Assembly: GCF_019083805.1 (NCBI RefSeq)
Contig: NZ_JAHRDV010000001.1
Coordinates: 372,001-436,000, forward strand
Direction: 5' to 3'
Source of the DNA: Acetobacter estunensis
GTDB lineage: Bacteria > Pseudomonadota > Alphaproteobacteria > Acetobacterales > Acetobacteraceae
Length of the DNA stretch: 64,000 bases
Positions 26,889 through 35,050 of this stretch are shown in pieces. Below the pieces are notes generated by a model. It was not told the DNA's origin and searched no databases. It was given only the letters and a program-made list of their open reading frames with translations. Made by a program: the position numbers and the translations under genes. The first letter of the stretch is position 1. Every line of letters begins with the position of its first letter.

Positions 26889-28175
26889 TTGCTGCAGTCG
26901 GCCGCATCTGATTTGGGTCGGAGACGCGTTGTCGTCACCGGCATGGGGATGGTAACCCCGCTCGGGCTCGGCACCGAGAATGTCTGGAAGCGTCTTGTCG
27001 CGGGTGAAAGCGGCATTGATCGCATCCAGGCTTTCGATCCGAGCGAACTTGCCGCCCATATCGGTGGAGAGGTTCCCGATGGGCCGACAGCGGAGGGAAA
27101 GCTCACCATCTCCGACTGGATTCCTGTCAAGGACCAGAAGAAGATGGATCGGTTCATCCAGCTTGGGATGATCGCGGCGATCGAAGCCGTGGAAGATTCC
27201 GGCTGGAAGCCCGAGTCTGAAGAAGACCGGTGTGCGACAGGTGTGCAGATCGGATCGGGGATCGGTGGTCTTCAGACCATCTACGATGCGTCGATCACGG
27301 TTTACGAGGGGCGGGCCAAGCGTCTTTCTCCTTTCTTCATCCCTTCTGCGCTGGGCAATCTCGTCTCGGGGAATGTCTCCATTCGCTACGGCTTCAAGGG
27401 GCCGAATCATTCGGCTGTGACGGCGTGTGCGACAGGTGTGCATGCCATCGGTGACGCCGCTCGTACCATCATGTTCGGCGATGCCGATGTGATGGTGGCC
27501 GGCGGAGCTGAGGCGACGGTCTGCAAACTCGGCATTGCCGGATTCTGCTCGGCGCGCGCTCTGTCAACCGGTTTCAATGACCGACCCAAGCAGGCGTCGC
27601 GTCCCTGGGACCGTGACCGTGATGGATTCGTCATGGGCGAGGGGGCCGGTATCGTGGTGCTTGAGGAATACGAGCACGCGAAGAAGCGTGGTGCCAAGAT
27701 CTATGGTGAGGTCATCGGTTACGGAATGTCGGGCGATGCTTACCACATTACGGCACCCGCCGAAGGCCATGATGGTGCTTATCGGGCCATGTTCGCGGCT
27801 GTCCGCAGTGCGGGAATCACACCGGGCGATATCGGCTACGTGAACGCGCACGGCACCTCCACTATGGCAGACGATCTTGAACTTTCTGCCGTGGAGCGCC
27901 TGTTCGGCGATGACGGTCGCAAGGTTGCCATGTCGTCCACCAAATCCGCCATCGGGCACCTTCTTGGAGCGGCGGGCGCGGTTGAAGCCATGTTCTCCAT
28001 GCTGGCGATCCGCGATGGTGTGGTGCCGCCGACGCTCAACCTCGACAATCCTTCCCGCGAGAGCATCATCGACCGCGTGCCGCATCAGGCACAGGAGCGG
28101 AAGGTGAACATCGCGCTGTCCAACAGTTTCGGATTTGGCGGAACCAATGCCAGTGTGATTGTGCGGGGCGTCTGA
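26889..28175 (+). CDS. fabF: 3-oxoacyl-ACP synthase II, TTG start
   Basis: KASII condenses malonyl-ACP with acyl-ACP. The 428-residue enzyme has the catalytic triad: Cys in VTACATGVHA, His in VNAHGTST and His in SAIGHLLGAAGAVE, plus the FGFGGTNAS end. The start appears to be TTG 26889, placed nine bases after a strong GAGGAG. The next ATG lies inside VVVTGMGM and would remove the first beta-strand. A TTG start may keep FabF low relative to AcpP. An intrinsic terminator follows. Confidence 0.96.
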   Translation: MLQSAASDLGRRRVVVTGMGMVTPLGLGTENVWKRLVAGESGIDRIQAFDPSELAAHIGGEVPDGPTAEGKLTISDWIPVKDQKKMDRFIQLGMIAAIEAVEDSGWKPESEEDRCATGVQIGSGIGGLQTIYDASITVYEGRAKRLSPFFIPSALGNLVSGNVSIRYGFKGPNHSAVTACATGVHAIGDAARTIMFGDADVMVAGGAEATVCKLGIAGFCSARALSTGFNDRPKQASRPWDRDRDGFVMGEGAGIVVLEEYEHAKKRGAKIYGEVIGYGMSGDAYHITAPAEGHDGAYRAMFAAVRSAGITPGDIGYVNAHGTSTMADDLELSAVERLFGDDGRKVAMSSTKSAIGHLLGAAGAVEAMFSMLAIRDGVVPPTLNLDNPSRESIIDRVPHQAQERKVNIALSNSFGFGGTNASVIVRGV

Positions 28176-28186
28176 TCGTGCCCATA

Positions 28187-28211
28187 GGGCCGCCTTCGGG
28201 CGGCCCTTTTT
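28187..28211 (+). terminator. Rho-independent terminator after fabF
   Basis: An 8-bp stem GGGCCGCC/GGCGGCCC with a stable TTCG tetraloop is followed by TTTTTAT. It ends the fab gene group. Confidence 0.95.
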
Positions 28212-28241
28212 ATATCCGAAGCCAGCTTTCAGGTGTTTCTT

Positions 28242-28484
28242 ATGAGCGATTCCCTTCCCGACCGTCTTTCTGCTGATCCGGAAAGCCCATTTTTCAATGA
28301 AGCCCTTCTTGCGCGTGGTGTAGGTGTGCGTTTCAAGGGCGTGGAAAAGACCAACATCGAAGAATACTGCGTCAGCGAAGGCTGGGTGCGGGTGGCTGTC
28401 AGCAAGACGCTCGATCGGCGTGGGCGCCCCATGACAATGAAGCTTCAGGGGCCGGTCGAAGTCTGGGTCAAGGACGAGGCCTGA
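28242..28484 (+). CDS. DUF3297 family protein
   Basis: An 80-residue protein of the conserved DUF3297 family (MSDSLPDRLSADPESPFFNE, GVEKTNIEEYCVSEGWVRVAV). Function is unknown; the family is widespread as a lone gene in Proteobacteria. ATG 28242 is the family start, and another in-frame ATG nine bases upstream is less likely. It stands between the fabF terminator and the sulfide oxidoreductase gene. Confidence 0.88.
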   Translation: MSDSLPDRLSADPESPFFNEALLARGVGVRFKGVEKTNIEEYCVSEGWVRVAVSKTLDRRGRPMTMKLQGPVEVWVKDEA

Positions 28485-28672
28485 CGGCGTAGCGCGGCGC
28501 ATGCGCCTTTGCTCGCTTGAGCGTGCCATTTCTTTTTGCCAGTGAACCTCTGTCCGCCAGTGGTGTTCTTTGCTTCGAAAGCAAAGGATTCCAGCCTGAC
28601 GAATGGAATCCTGTTATGCGCAAACGACAGCCATGGAGTGCTTGCTCCCCACTTTCAGGAAGCGCAGGCTGA

Positions 28673-28686
28673 CATTCATGTGAATG
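28673..28686. promoter_or_regulatory. Palindrome upstream of sulfide:quinone oxidoreductase
   Basis: A 14-bp palindrome CATTCA-TG-TGAATG lies 35 bp before the sqr start. Sulfide-responsive ArsR-type repressors (BigR/SqrR) bind ATTC/GAAT half-sites upstream of such genes, but with a wider gap than seen here. An operator is plausible but not shown. Confidence 0.4.
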
Positions 28687-28720
28687 ACATCGTCTTTCAG
28701 ACAGTAGGGAGTGGCGCGAC

Positions 28721-29986
28721 ATGAGTGAAACAACGCCAGCGCAACAGCCGGACAAGCAATTCACCATTTTGATCGTGGGTGGCGGTGCGGCCGGTATTGC
28801 CGTAGCTGCCCGTCTGCGCCGCGAGCGGCCTTCGCTTTCAGTCGGTGTCATTGATCCGTCCACCACACATGCCTATCAACCCGGCTGGACGCTGGTGGGG
28901 GCAGGCGTGATGACTCTACGGGAGACGCTGCGTCAGGAAGGCGGATTGATCCCCAATGGCGTGACATGGCTTCGTGCTTCCGCCCAATCCTTTCAGCCTG
29001 ATGAACATGTCGTGACGCTCGATGATGGGCAGCGCATCGGGTATCGGCGTCTCATCCTTTGCCCTGGATTGCAGCTTGACTGGGACAAGATTGAGGGGCT
29101 GAGCGAGACGCTTGGTTCCAACGGCGTGTGCAGCAATTATTCCATGCAGCATGTGGAATACACATGGACCTGTATCCAGACACTTAACGGCGGGAAAGCA
29201 CTGTTCACACAGCCCCCCATGCCCATTAAGTGTGCCGGCGCTCCGCAGAAAATTGTCTATCTGGCCTCGGATTACTGGCGCAAAGAAGGCACGCTCAACC
29301 GCACGGAAGTCAATTTCTTCCTAGCTGGAGACGCTCTCTTTGGTGTGGCGTATTTCCGACCGTCCTTGCAGTATGCCGTCGATTATTACGGCGTAAATCT
29401 GAACTACAAGCACAATCTCGTGGCTGTTGACGGACCGGCACGTCTGGCGACATTTGAAGTGACGGCGGGCGACGGGACAAAAACCCGCGAAACGCATCCT
29501 TTCGACATGCTTCATGTGACGCCTCCACAGAGTGCGCCGAATTTCATCAAGGCCAGCCCGTTCGCGGATGAAAATGGGTGGGTGAATGTCGATCCGTCCA
29601 CTCTGCAGCATAAGACATTCGACACGGTGTTCGGACTTGGTGACGTGATCGGCACCAGCAATGCCAAGACGGCAGCGGCCGTCCGGGCTCAGACGCCGGT
29701 CGTTGTGGGGAACGTGCTGGCTTCGCTGGAAGGTAAACCTCTCCAGATGCGCTACGATGGCTACGGTGCCTGTCCGCTGACGGTGAGCTACGGCAAGGTC
29801 GTGCTGGCGGAGTTCCTTTATGGTGGCAAGCCGGCCCCCAGCTTTCCCTATGACCAACGCAAGCCAAGCCGCTTTGCATGGTTCCTCAAGACGCAAGTTT
29901 TCCCGCGCGTTTACTGGGACATGATGCTCACGGGGCGGGACATTAACGTGCCGCATCATCCGGATTGGGTAAAAAACGCCGGTTGA
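28721..29986 (+). CDS. sqr: Sulfide:quinone oxidoreductase
   Basis: Membrane-associated flavoprotein that oxidises sulfide and passes electrons to ubiquinone. The 421-residue protein has the FAD motif ILIVGGGAAGIAVAARLRR, the second dinucleotide region, Cys-containing segments MPIKCAGAPQK and GYGACPLTVSYGK, and the GLGDVIGTSNAKTAAAVRAQ FAD-binding end. Overall it resembles the type II (mitochondrial-like) SQR group. No persulfide dioxygenase or rhodanese gene is adjacent, so it may serve sulfide detoxification. ATG 28721 has GTAGGGAGTGG upstream. Confidence 0.92.
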   Translation: MSETTPAQQPDKQFTILIVGGGAAGIAVAARLRRERPSLSVGVIDPSTTHAYQPGWTLVGAGVMTLRETLRQEGGLIPNGVTWLRASAQSFQPDEHVVTLDDGQRIGYRRLILCPGLQLDWDKIEGLSETLGSNGVCSNYSMQHVEYTWTCIQTLNGGKALFTQPPMPIKCAGAPQKIVYLASDYWRKEGTLNRTEVNFFLAGDALFGVAYFRPSLQYAVDYYGVNLNYKHNLVAVDGPARLATFEVTAGDGTKTRETHPFDMLHVTPPQSAPNFIKASPFADENGWVNVDPSTLQHKTFDTVFGLGDVIGTSNAKTAAAVRAQTPVVVGNVLASLEGKPLQMRYDGYGACPLTVSYGKVVLAEFLYGGKPAPSFPYDQRKPSRFAWFLKTQVFPRVYWDMMLTGRDINVPHHPDWVKNAG

Positions 29987-29992
29987 TAGGAG

Positions 29993-30034
29993 GCGGCTCG
30001 GCTTGGCTTGGCTGATTTCAGCCAGCCGAGCCGC
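29993..30034 (+). terminator. Large GC hairpin after sqr
   Basis: Perfect 11-nt arms GCGGCTCGGCT and AGCCGAGCCGC enclose a GGCTGA/TCAGCC inner stem, making one long hairpin 7 bp after the sqr stop. There is no T run, so it may act as an mRNA stabiliser or factor-dependent terminator. It also separates sqr from the convergent pqq operon. Confidence 0.55.
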
Positions 30035-30196
30035 TTGTCGCTCTAAGCAGAGCGCGGCTCAGAGCGTAATGTAGAGTTGCCATGGAATGTGCGGTGACGG
30101 TTTTCTAAGGCCGCCAGTCTCATAAGATCAAAGCTGGCGGCCAATAGAGAGGCTTCTTCTCTTCTTTTCCAGTTCTATCTCCGACGGAAAAAGCAC

Positions 30197-31288
30197 TCAG
30201 TCGCCATAGCGCCGATAGACAAAGGTTTCCGTCGCAGTTGCCGCCTCTGTAATGGCGGCATCCACGAGTTTACGGTCTGCGGAACGCTGGCAGACCGGAT
30301 CGGCGGATTCGGCATGGCCGGTCAGAGCCAGCGCCTGACAGCGACAACCACCCCAGTCTATCTCGCGTCGGTCACAACCTCGGCAGGGTTCAGGCATCCA
30401 ATCTGTGCCGCGGAATAGGCCGAACAGTTCGGATTTTTCCCAGATATCCCCTAGTGAGGCGTCGTGAACGGTGGGAAACGTTACATCCGGAATCGTCTCG
30501 GCGGCATGACAGGGCAATACCCGGCCGGATGGTGTCACGTTGAGAAAGCGTTGGCCCCAGCCGCCCATGCAGGGTTTGGGCTCATCGGCGTAATAATCCG
30601 GTGTCACGAAGTCGATAGCCATGCGGTTGCCAAACCGGGTCCGAGCGGCCGTGACGGCGCGTTCGGTGTCTTCGAGTTGCTGACGTGTGGGGAGAAGGGC
30701 GGAGCGGTTTTTGAGGCCCCATCCATAATATTGCGTGTGCGCGATTTCCACGCGGCGCGCTCCCAGTTCCTCGGCCAGATCGAACATGGCGGGCACACGT
30801 TCGGCGTTGAGGCGATGGATCACGAAGTTCAGGGTCAGCGGCATGCCATCTTCGGCGATCAGTCGCGCGGCCGCGATCTTGCGACTTTGGGCACCTTTCA
30901 TCCCACCTATGATTTCGGCCTGCTGTGGATCAACATCCTGAAAGGAGAGCTGGACATGATCCAGCCCGGCATCCGTCAGCCTTTCAAGGGAATCCCGATC
31001 CAGCAATACACCTGAGGTGATGAGATTGGTGTAGAGACCAGCGCGTGACGCCTGTCGCACGAGGTCGGGCAGATCCTTGCGCGCCATCGGCTCGCCGCCC
31101 GAGAAATGGGCCTGAAGCACGCCAAGAACGGCAGCCTCGTCCAGCACGCGCTGCCAGTCCTCGGTAGAGAGTTCGTGGGCTTTTGGTTCCAGCGCCAGCG
31201 GGTTGGAGCAATAGGGACACTGAAGCGGGCAGCGATGTGTCAGCTCGGCCAACAGGCTCATCGGGGGAGGAGGGGTCACGCCTTCCAT
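30197..31288 (-). CDS. pqqE: PqqA peptide cyclase (radical SAM)
   Basis: PqqE links the Glu and Tyr side chains of PqqA, the first step of PQQ synthesis. The 363-residue protein has the radical-SAM cluster motif CPLQCPYC, the FSGGEP loop and a C-terminal SPASM region with many Cys (CHAAE, CRGCDRREIDWGGCRCQA, CQRSADR). ATG 31288 (MEGVTPPPPMSLL) is the usual start and overlaps pqqD by 13 bp. A 65-codon upstream extension lies inside pqqD/pqqC and is rejected. Confidence 0.97.
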   Translation of the reverse strand: MEGVTPPPPMSLLAELTHRCPLQCPYCSNPLALEPKAHELSTEDWQRVLDEAAVLGVLQAHFSGGEPMARKDLPDLVRQASRAGLYTNLITSGVLLDRDSLERLTDAGLDHVQLSFQDVDPQQAEIIGGMKGAQSRKIAAARLIAEDGMPLTLNFVIHRLNAERVPAMFDLAEELGARRVEIAHTQYYGWGLKNRSALLPTRQQLEDTERAVTAARTRFGNRMAIDFVTPDYYADEPKPCMGGWGQRFLNVTPSGRVLPCHAAETIPDVTFPTVHDASLGDIWEKSELFGLFRGTDWMPEPCRGCDRREIDWGGCRCQALALTGHAESADPVCQRSADRKLVDAAITEAATATETFVYRRYGD

Positions 31289-31569
31289 GTCAGCACCTGC
31301 CGCTCGGCCAGATCCTGCACCATTGCCTGCACATCGCGCGCAATCAGGTCGCGTGGGGCGGTAAAGGCAGTGGCAAGATCGTCGATGATGGCCCGTAACG
31401 TGGTGTGCCCATCGACCCGGCGCAATATCTCGGCCGCGATTGGATCGGCCAGAAAGGCTTTTTCTGGAGCCTGCACCACCCACTGATCCCGCACTCGGTC
31501 ATGTTGCAGGCGTGTGCCGCGGACAAAGGTGGGAATCCGCTCTTCAGTGAGGAGAGAAGCGTCCGTCAT
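31276..31569 (-). CDS. pqqD: PQQ biosynthesis peptide chaperone PqqD
   Basis: PqqD binds the PqqA peptide and presents it to PqqE. The 97-residue winged-helix-like protein contains PAEKxx-type family features such as VVQAPEKAFLADPIAAEILRRV and TTLRAIIDDLA. Its ATG overlaps the pqqC stop (ATGA) and its end overlaps pqqE, showing tight translational coupling. Confidence 0.96.
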   Translation of the reverse strand: MTDASLLTEERIPTFVRGTRLQHDRVRDQWVVQAPEKAFLADPIAAEILRRVDGHTTLRAIIDDLATAFTAPRDLIARDVQAMVQDLAERQVLTWKA

Positions 31570-32297
31570 GCCGGGCGGAAACAGCCAGGTGGGATGCGGC
31601 CCGGTGTTACATAGGCATAATCCAGCGCATCGAGCATCGACCAGAGCACGCCGCATTTGAACTTCAGTGCCCGGAGCACGGCCTGCTGCTGCTCGACTGT
31701 ACTGGCGTGTTCTTTCACATAGGCCAGTGCAAAATCGGAATCGCGGGGAGCCTGTGTCAGACGCGGTGTGAAATAGGCCAGCGTATCCTCGGTGATGAAG
31801 CTGTAATTGCGGAGCATTCCCGCCACGCGCTCGGAGATGATGGTGGGGGAGAACAGTTCTGTCAGCGAGGAGGCAATGGCTTCCAGAATCGATTTCTCAC
31901 CCACGAAATGCACATAAGCATCCACGGCAAAAAGCGTGCCGGGAAGCAGCCCTTCGAGCGATTCCACATAATTCCGGTCGAGCCCAAGCCCATCCGTCAG
32001 ATGCAGCCAGCGGGCGATGCCACCTGTACCCGGAGCATCGCCGTCATGATCCTCGATACGCCGCCGCCATTCGCGCCGCAGTTCGGCTGTGGGCAGACGG
32101 GCGAGAAGAGTGGCGTCCTTCGCGGGGATGCGGGCCTGATAGTAGTAGCGGTTCAGCGCCCAGGCCTGCACCTGAGCTTTGCTCAGCTTGCCGTCATGTA
32201 GCGCCCGGTGGAACGGGTGACGATTGTGGTAGCGTTCGGCGCCGATGGCGCGCAATGCGGATTCGAGTTCATCGGGTGTCAGAAGCTTGTCACTCAT
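31566..32297 (-). CDS. pqqC: Pyrroloquinoline-quinone synthase
   Basis: PqqC catalyses the last, cofactor-free eight-electron oxidation and ring closure to PQQ. The 243-residue helical protein has family blocks RYHNRHPFHRALHDG, WALNRYYYQARIPAKDA, ISERVAGMLRNYSFI and KFKCGVLWSMLDALDYAYV. Start and stop overlap pqqB and pqqD by 4 bp each. Confidence 0.97.
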   Translation of the reverse strand: MSDKLLTPDELESALRAIGAERYHNRHPFHRALHDGKLSKAQVQAWALNRYYYQARIPAKDATLLARLPTAELRREWRRRIEDHDGDAPGTGGIARWLHLTDGLGLDRNYVESLEGLLPGTLFAVDAYVHFVGEKSILEAIASSLTELFSPTIISERVAGMLRNYSFITEDTLAYFTPRLTQAPRDSDFALAYVKEHASTVEQQQAVLRALKFKCGVLWSMLDALDYAYVTPGRIPPGCFRPA

Positions 32298-33217
32298 AAT
32301 GTGATCCTCATGCCGTCATGGGACACTTCCCATCCAGCGGCTTCGGCTTCAGCCCGTTCGGGCGAATCCTCCAGCAGGATGGGGTTGGAATTGTTGATGT
32401 GGATAAAGACCTTGCGCTTCACGCCAAGATCGCGGAACGCGGCAATGGTGCCATCTGGGTCATTGACGGACATATGGCCCATCCGTTTGCCGGTTTTCTC
32501 ACCCAGCCCGGCGCGAAGCATTTCATCGTCCGTCCAGAGCGTGCCGTCGAACAGGACAAGATCCGCGCCGCGCAGACGGTCACGCAGGCGATCCGTCATG
32601 CGGGCACAGCCGGGAATGAAGACGATCCGTGCGCGACCGTCCGTAACCTCAAGACCGACCGTTTCGCCGTTTTCAACAATCGCTGCGGGGTCCGGCCCTT
32701 TTTCCGCATAAAGCGGCACTTTTCCGGGCACGGCGAACAGCTTCATCGACAGACCGGTTGGCCGGCTCTCCAGTGTGGTGAGCGTATGGGGCTCGTCGAG
32801 CTTGACTTCGCTGCGTGTGACGACCGCACGATTCAGAGCCTCAAAAATCGGGTTGGCATCCAGTTGATCCAGCACTTGCCGGGTCGCGAGAATCTCGAAG
32901 GGTTGCCGTTCGCGAAGAGTGAGAAGGCCCGTGATGGTGTCCACTTCCGCGCCCGTGAGGACAACGCCGGTGATGGGAGTCGAGCGCAGGTCCGTCTTGG
33001 GATGCAGGACGGGCGTCTGGTTGATCTGTTGACGCAGATCGGGAGACGCATTGATCACAAACCAGTGTTCACCATCGCCGCTGAGGGCAATGGACGCCTG
33101 TGTGCGGGAAGGAGCGAGAGGGTCGCCGGAGCGTGCCCGTTGGCACCCCGGGGCGTTGGAGTTCCATTGTGGGAAGCCTCCACCAGCGGCGGCGCCCAGA
33201 ACGACAAGATCAATCAT
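32294..33217 (-). CDS. pqqB: PqqB metallo-beta-lactamase-fold hydroxylase
   Basis: PqqB belongs to the metallo-beta-lactamase fold and hydroxylates the cross-linked Glu-Tyr intermediate. The 307-residue product begins MIDLVVLGAAAGGGFPQWN as usual and has the N-terminal Cys, GVVLTGAEVDTITGLLTLRE and FIHINNSNPIL blocks. It starts 71 bp after pqqA, with a hairpin in between, and overlaps pqqC by 4 bp. Confidence 0.97.
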   Translation of the reverse strand: MIDLVVLGAAAGGGFPQWNSNAPGCQRARSGDPLAPSRTQASIALSGDGEHWFVINASPDLRQQINQTPVLHPKTDLRSTPITGVVLTGAEVDTITGLLTLRERQPFEILATRQVLDQLDANPIFEALNRAVVTRSEVKLDEPHTLTTLESRPTGLSMKLFAVPGKVPLYAEKGPDPAAIVENGETVGLEVTDGRARIVFIPGCARMTDRLRDRLRGADLVLFDGTLWTDDEMLRAGLGEKTGKRMGHMSVNDPDGTIAAFRDLGVKRKVFIHINNSNPILLEDSPERAEAEAAGWEVSHDGMRITL

Positions 33218-33237
33218 GACTCAAGCCCAATAAACGC

Positions 33238-33270
33238 AAAACGCCGCCAGCGCGAGGCGGGCGGCGTTTT
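33238..33270 (-). terminator. Hairpin between pqqA and pqqB (attenuator or processing site)
   Basis: Perfect 11-nt arms AAAACGCCGCC and GGCGGCGTTTT around an 11-nt loop lie in the 71-bp pqqA-pqqB gap. On the minus strand the stem ends in TTTTGCGTTT, like a leaky terminator. It would let pqqA, which is consumed as substrate, be made in excess over pqqBCDE. Confidence 0.65.
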
Positions 33271-33288
33271 CAGCGGATCTGCGGATCC

Positions 33289-33369
33289 TTATTTCTTCTG
33301 ACCGCAGACGTAGCTGTTGATCTCGGCACCCAAGGGCACCTCAGTGATCTTCGGCGTATTCCAAGCCAT
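33289..33369 (-). CDS. pqqA: PQQ precursor peptide PqqA
   Basis: A 26-residue ribosomal peptide beginning MAWNTPKITEVPLGAEINSY. Glu16 and Tyr20, the two residues turned into PQQ, have the required spacing. AAGGAGACGAGAT precedes the ATG. It is the first gene of pqqABCDE. Confidence 0.97.
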   Translation of the reverse strand: MAWNTPKITEVPLGAEINSYVCGQKK

Positions 33370-33735
33370 ATCTCGTCTCCTTCTTTGAAGCGGTGAGTGC
33401 CGTCACGATACCGATGAATGGAACGGACGACCAGCATGAGGATGCATGGCAGAGCATCATCTATGGTCTGTGAATAAACACAGGATTTCTTCGAGTTGTT
33501 TTTTGAAATGCTATTTTGAGAAAAGGAATTTTTTATATGTTGTGTGCGCCATTGAGGCGTGAAAAACAGGCACGTGGCGTTATCCTCACATTCTTGTGAA
33601 TATTCTGTGAGAGTTGTTAACTTCTGTGGGTGATTTCCTCGGTCTTGCGGATTTCGGTTGGCTTGGGAAAAAGAGACGAAGAAGAGGCTTGCGCGGGTTT
33701 TATACCTGCGCTAGAAGCCTGCCACCGCAAGGCGG
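33370..33735 (-). promoter_or_regulatory. pqqA upstream region and tRNA-Thr promoter region
   Basis: This 366-bp gap carries the divergent promoters of pqqA (minus) and tRNA-Thr (plus). It is AT-rich around 33480-33620, as expected for the strong pqqA promoter. No open frame in it resembles a protein. Confidence 0.45.
33689..33717 (+). promoter_or_regulatory. Candidate promoter of tRNA-Thr
   Basis: TTGCGC (33689-33694) and TAGAAG (33712-33717) are separated by 17 bp and lie 18 bp before the tRNA 5' end, a position and spacing that fit a sigma-70-type stable-RNA promoter. The hexamers are only moderate matches. Confidence 0.45.
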
Positions 33736-33811
33736 GCCGGTTTAGCTCAGTTGGTAGAGCACGTCATTCGTAATGATGGGGCCAGGGGTTCGAATCCTCT
33801 AACCGGCACCA
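33736..33811 (+). tRNA. tRNA-Thr (anticodon CGU)
   Basis: A 76-nt cloverleaf: acceptor GCCGGTT/AACCGGC, D-arm GCTCAGTTGGTAGAGC, anticodon stem CGTCA/TGATG with loop TTCGTAA (anticodon CGT at 33769-33771) and T-arm around GGTTCGAATCC, with encoded CCA. It is the integration target of the element that follows; the gene remains complete on this side. Confidence 0.96.
33767..33811 (+). repeat. attL (45-bp direct repeat)
   Basis: It covers the tRNA from the anticodon loop to the CCA end and is identical to 51530-51574. The match begins in the anticodon loop, a usual crossover place for tyrosine integrases. Beyond it, CCTCGCGGTTTTCC is also shared with the right side. Confidence 0.92.
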
Positions 33812-33877
33812 CTAGCCTCGCGGTTTTCCAAGACAATTTGTTTTCATGTTGAGGCGGGCAGGCGAGGGCCTTTCTCC

Positions 33878-33898
33878 CCGGACTCAATCCGGACTCAT
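33878..33898 (+). repeat. Doubled CCGGACTCA motif, left end
   Basis: Two copies of CCGGACTCA separated by AT, ending in T, 66 bp inside attL. The same 21 bases in the same orientation occur at 51380-51400 near the other end. Candidate arm-type site for the integrase or excisionase. Confidence 0.7.
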
Positions 33899-34326
33899 TG
33901 GCCACTGATCGCGCCATCAGGTCACGTCGGCGCGGGCAGGTGTCCAGTTGCTGGGCGATTCTCTTCATGCCCCGGATCCTGCTGCTTGCTCTTCCTGGAC
34001 GCCTCTGTGATGCTCTCTCGGATCGCTTCATGCCGGCACGTCGCCGCGATCGATCATGGATCACTCATCAGACCCGTCAGTCGGACGACAACAACAACAA
34101 CACCAAGTGGTTTTTTCTTTGCTCAAAGGGTGCCTCTAACCGGGGCGCGAATAACCCCCGGAGCACGACCCTCCCAGGAAGGACCCGTAGAAAATGCATA
34201 GGGTGGTCTCCATCCATGCGTATCACGCATGGTTTTCCATTCTGCCAAGCTATGCGTCTATCGCATGACATTCCGCATTTTCTCCCTCTCACTTTCCGTC
34301 CTCTTTCTCTCCCTTGTTCTCAAAAC

Positions 34327-34440
34327 GGTGTAACAGGTGTAACGGTGTAACAAGTGCAAATAAGATACGGATTTCATTGTATAAAAACGTGTTACACCTT
34401 TTTGGGTGCCCTGTTACACCTTCAAAAAATGTGTAACACC
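34327..34440 (+). repeat. GGTGTAAC/GTTACACC octamer cluster, left end
   Basis: GGTGTAAC occurs at 34327, 34336 and 34344, the inverse GTTACACC at 34391 and 34413, and a near copy GTGTAACACC at 34431. A matching cluster lies at the right end. Such octamers resemble in form the GGTGAACA-type sites bound by the P4 alpha primase at its origin, so an origin or regulator-binding array is inferred. Confidence 0.75.
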
Positions 34441-34679
34441 ACCCGGCACTGATTGGCTGTTTTCCGCCATTTTGCGCGTTGTGCTCCAATGAGCAAAGTA
34501 TATTATCCACAGGCAGGCCGATCATTTTGCGCTGCGATAGGCATGCGTTTTTCGCATGAATAGAGGTGCAATTCAGGCGGTCAGAGCAAAAAACGGGAAG
34601 AAAGCCACCGCGCTGCCCGCGCGCCCCGACGCTCATCCTGATGACAAGAAAGGATGCTCATGGAGTATTGCTGACGACG

Positions 34680-34708
34680 AAAAAAGGGCCGGAACATCGT
34701 TCCGACCC
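34680..34708 (-). terminator. Terminator of the toxin-antitoxin operon
   Basis: On the minus strand the stem GGTCGGAAC/GTTCCGGCC with loop GAT is followed by six T, 34 bp after the antitoxin stop. Confidence 0.82.
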
Positions 34709-34741
34709 CCAGTTTTGTCTTCGCATGTTTCCGAAGGATTT

Positions 34742-35050
34742 TTAGGCCGCCGCTTTCTGCAGGGTAATGTGTGCCCGTAAACCTGCTCGCGTCGCCATGG
34801 CGAGCAGGCTATCCAGAGAAAACCGGTCGAACTTACGTCGCATGAGGTCGGACACCCGCGGCTGTGTCACGCCAAAAGCTGCCGCCGCACGCACCTGCGT
34901 AAGGCCGTTATCCTTCACGAATCGTTCTAATGCCGCCATGACCTCAGTGCGAAGCTTCATGTTCTCAGCTTCTTCGGTCGTGTCGCAGATTGCATCCCAC
35001 ACGCTATCGAAGCACTGCGGAGCCGCGAACTTCTCTGCTTGTTTGGTCAT
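34742..35050 (-). CDS. HigA-like XRE antitoxin
   Basis: A 102-residue helix-turn-helix protein (LTQVRAAAAFGVTQPRVSDLMRRKFDRFSL is the HTH, about residues 50-80) of the antitoxin group found behind Gp49/HigB-type toxins. It should bind and neutralise the toxin and repress the operon through the upstream palindrome. Its ATG overlaps the toxin stop (ATGA, 35047-35050). The toxin-first order is typical of higBA. It is followed by an intrinsic terminator, so the pair is a closed two-gene unit inside the element, possibly stabilising it. Confidence 0.87.
   Translation of the reverse strand: MTKQAEKFAAPQCFDSVWDAICDTTEEAENMKLRTEVMAALERFVKDNGLTQVRAAAAFGVTQPRVSDLMRRKFDRFSLDSLLAMATRAGLRAHITLQKAAA

Larger units (their letters stand above)
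33812..34741. other. Left-end noncoding region of the element
   Basis: These 930 bp contain no open frame with protein-like features. They hold the doubled CCGGACTCA motif (33878-33898), a short CAA microsatellite near 34086-34102, the octamer cluster (34327-34440) and the terminator of the antitoxin gene (34680-34708). The layout suits an origin or recombination-control region. Confidence 0.6.

Noticed and set aside
28536-28724. 62-codon frame before sqr
   Set aside because: It overlaps the palindrome and the sqr start and looks random.
33898-34350. 150-codon frame in the left end of the element
   Set aside because: Low-complexity, Arg/Ser-rich and crossing the octamer cluster; no signs of coding.
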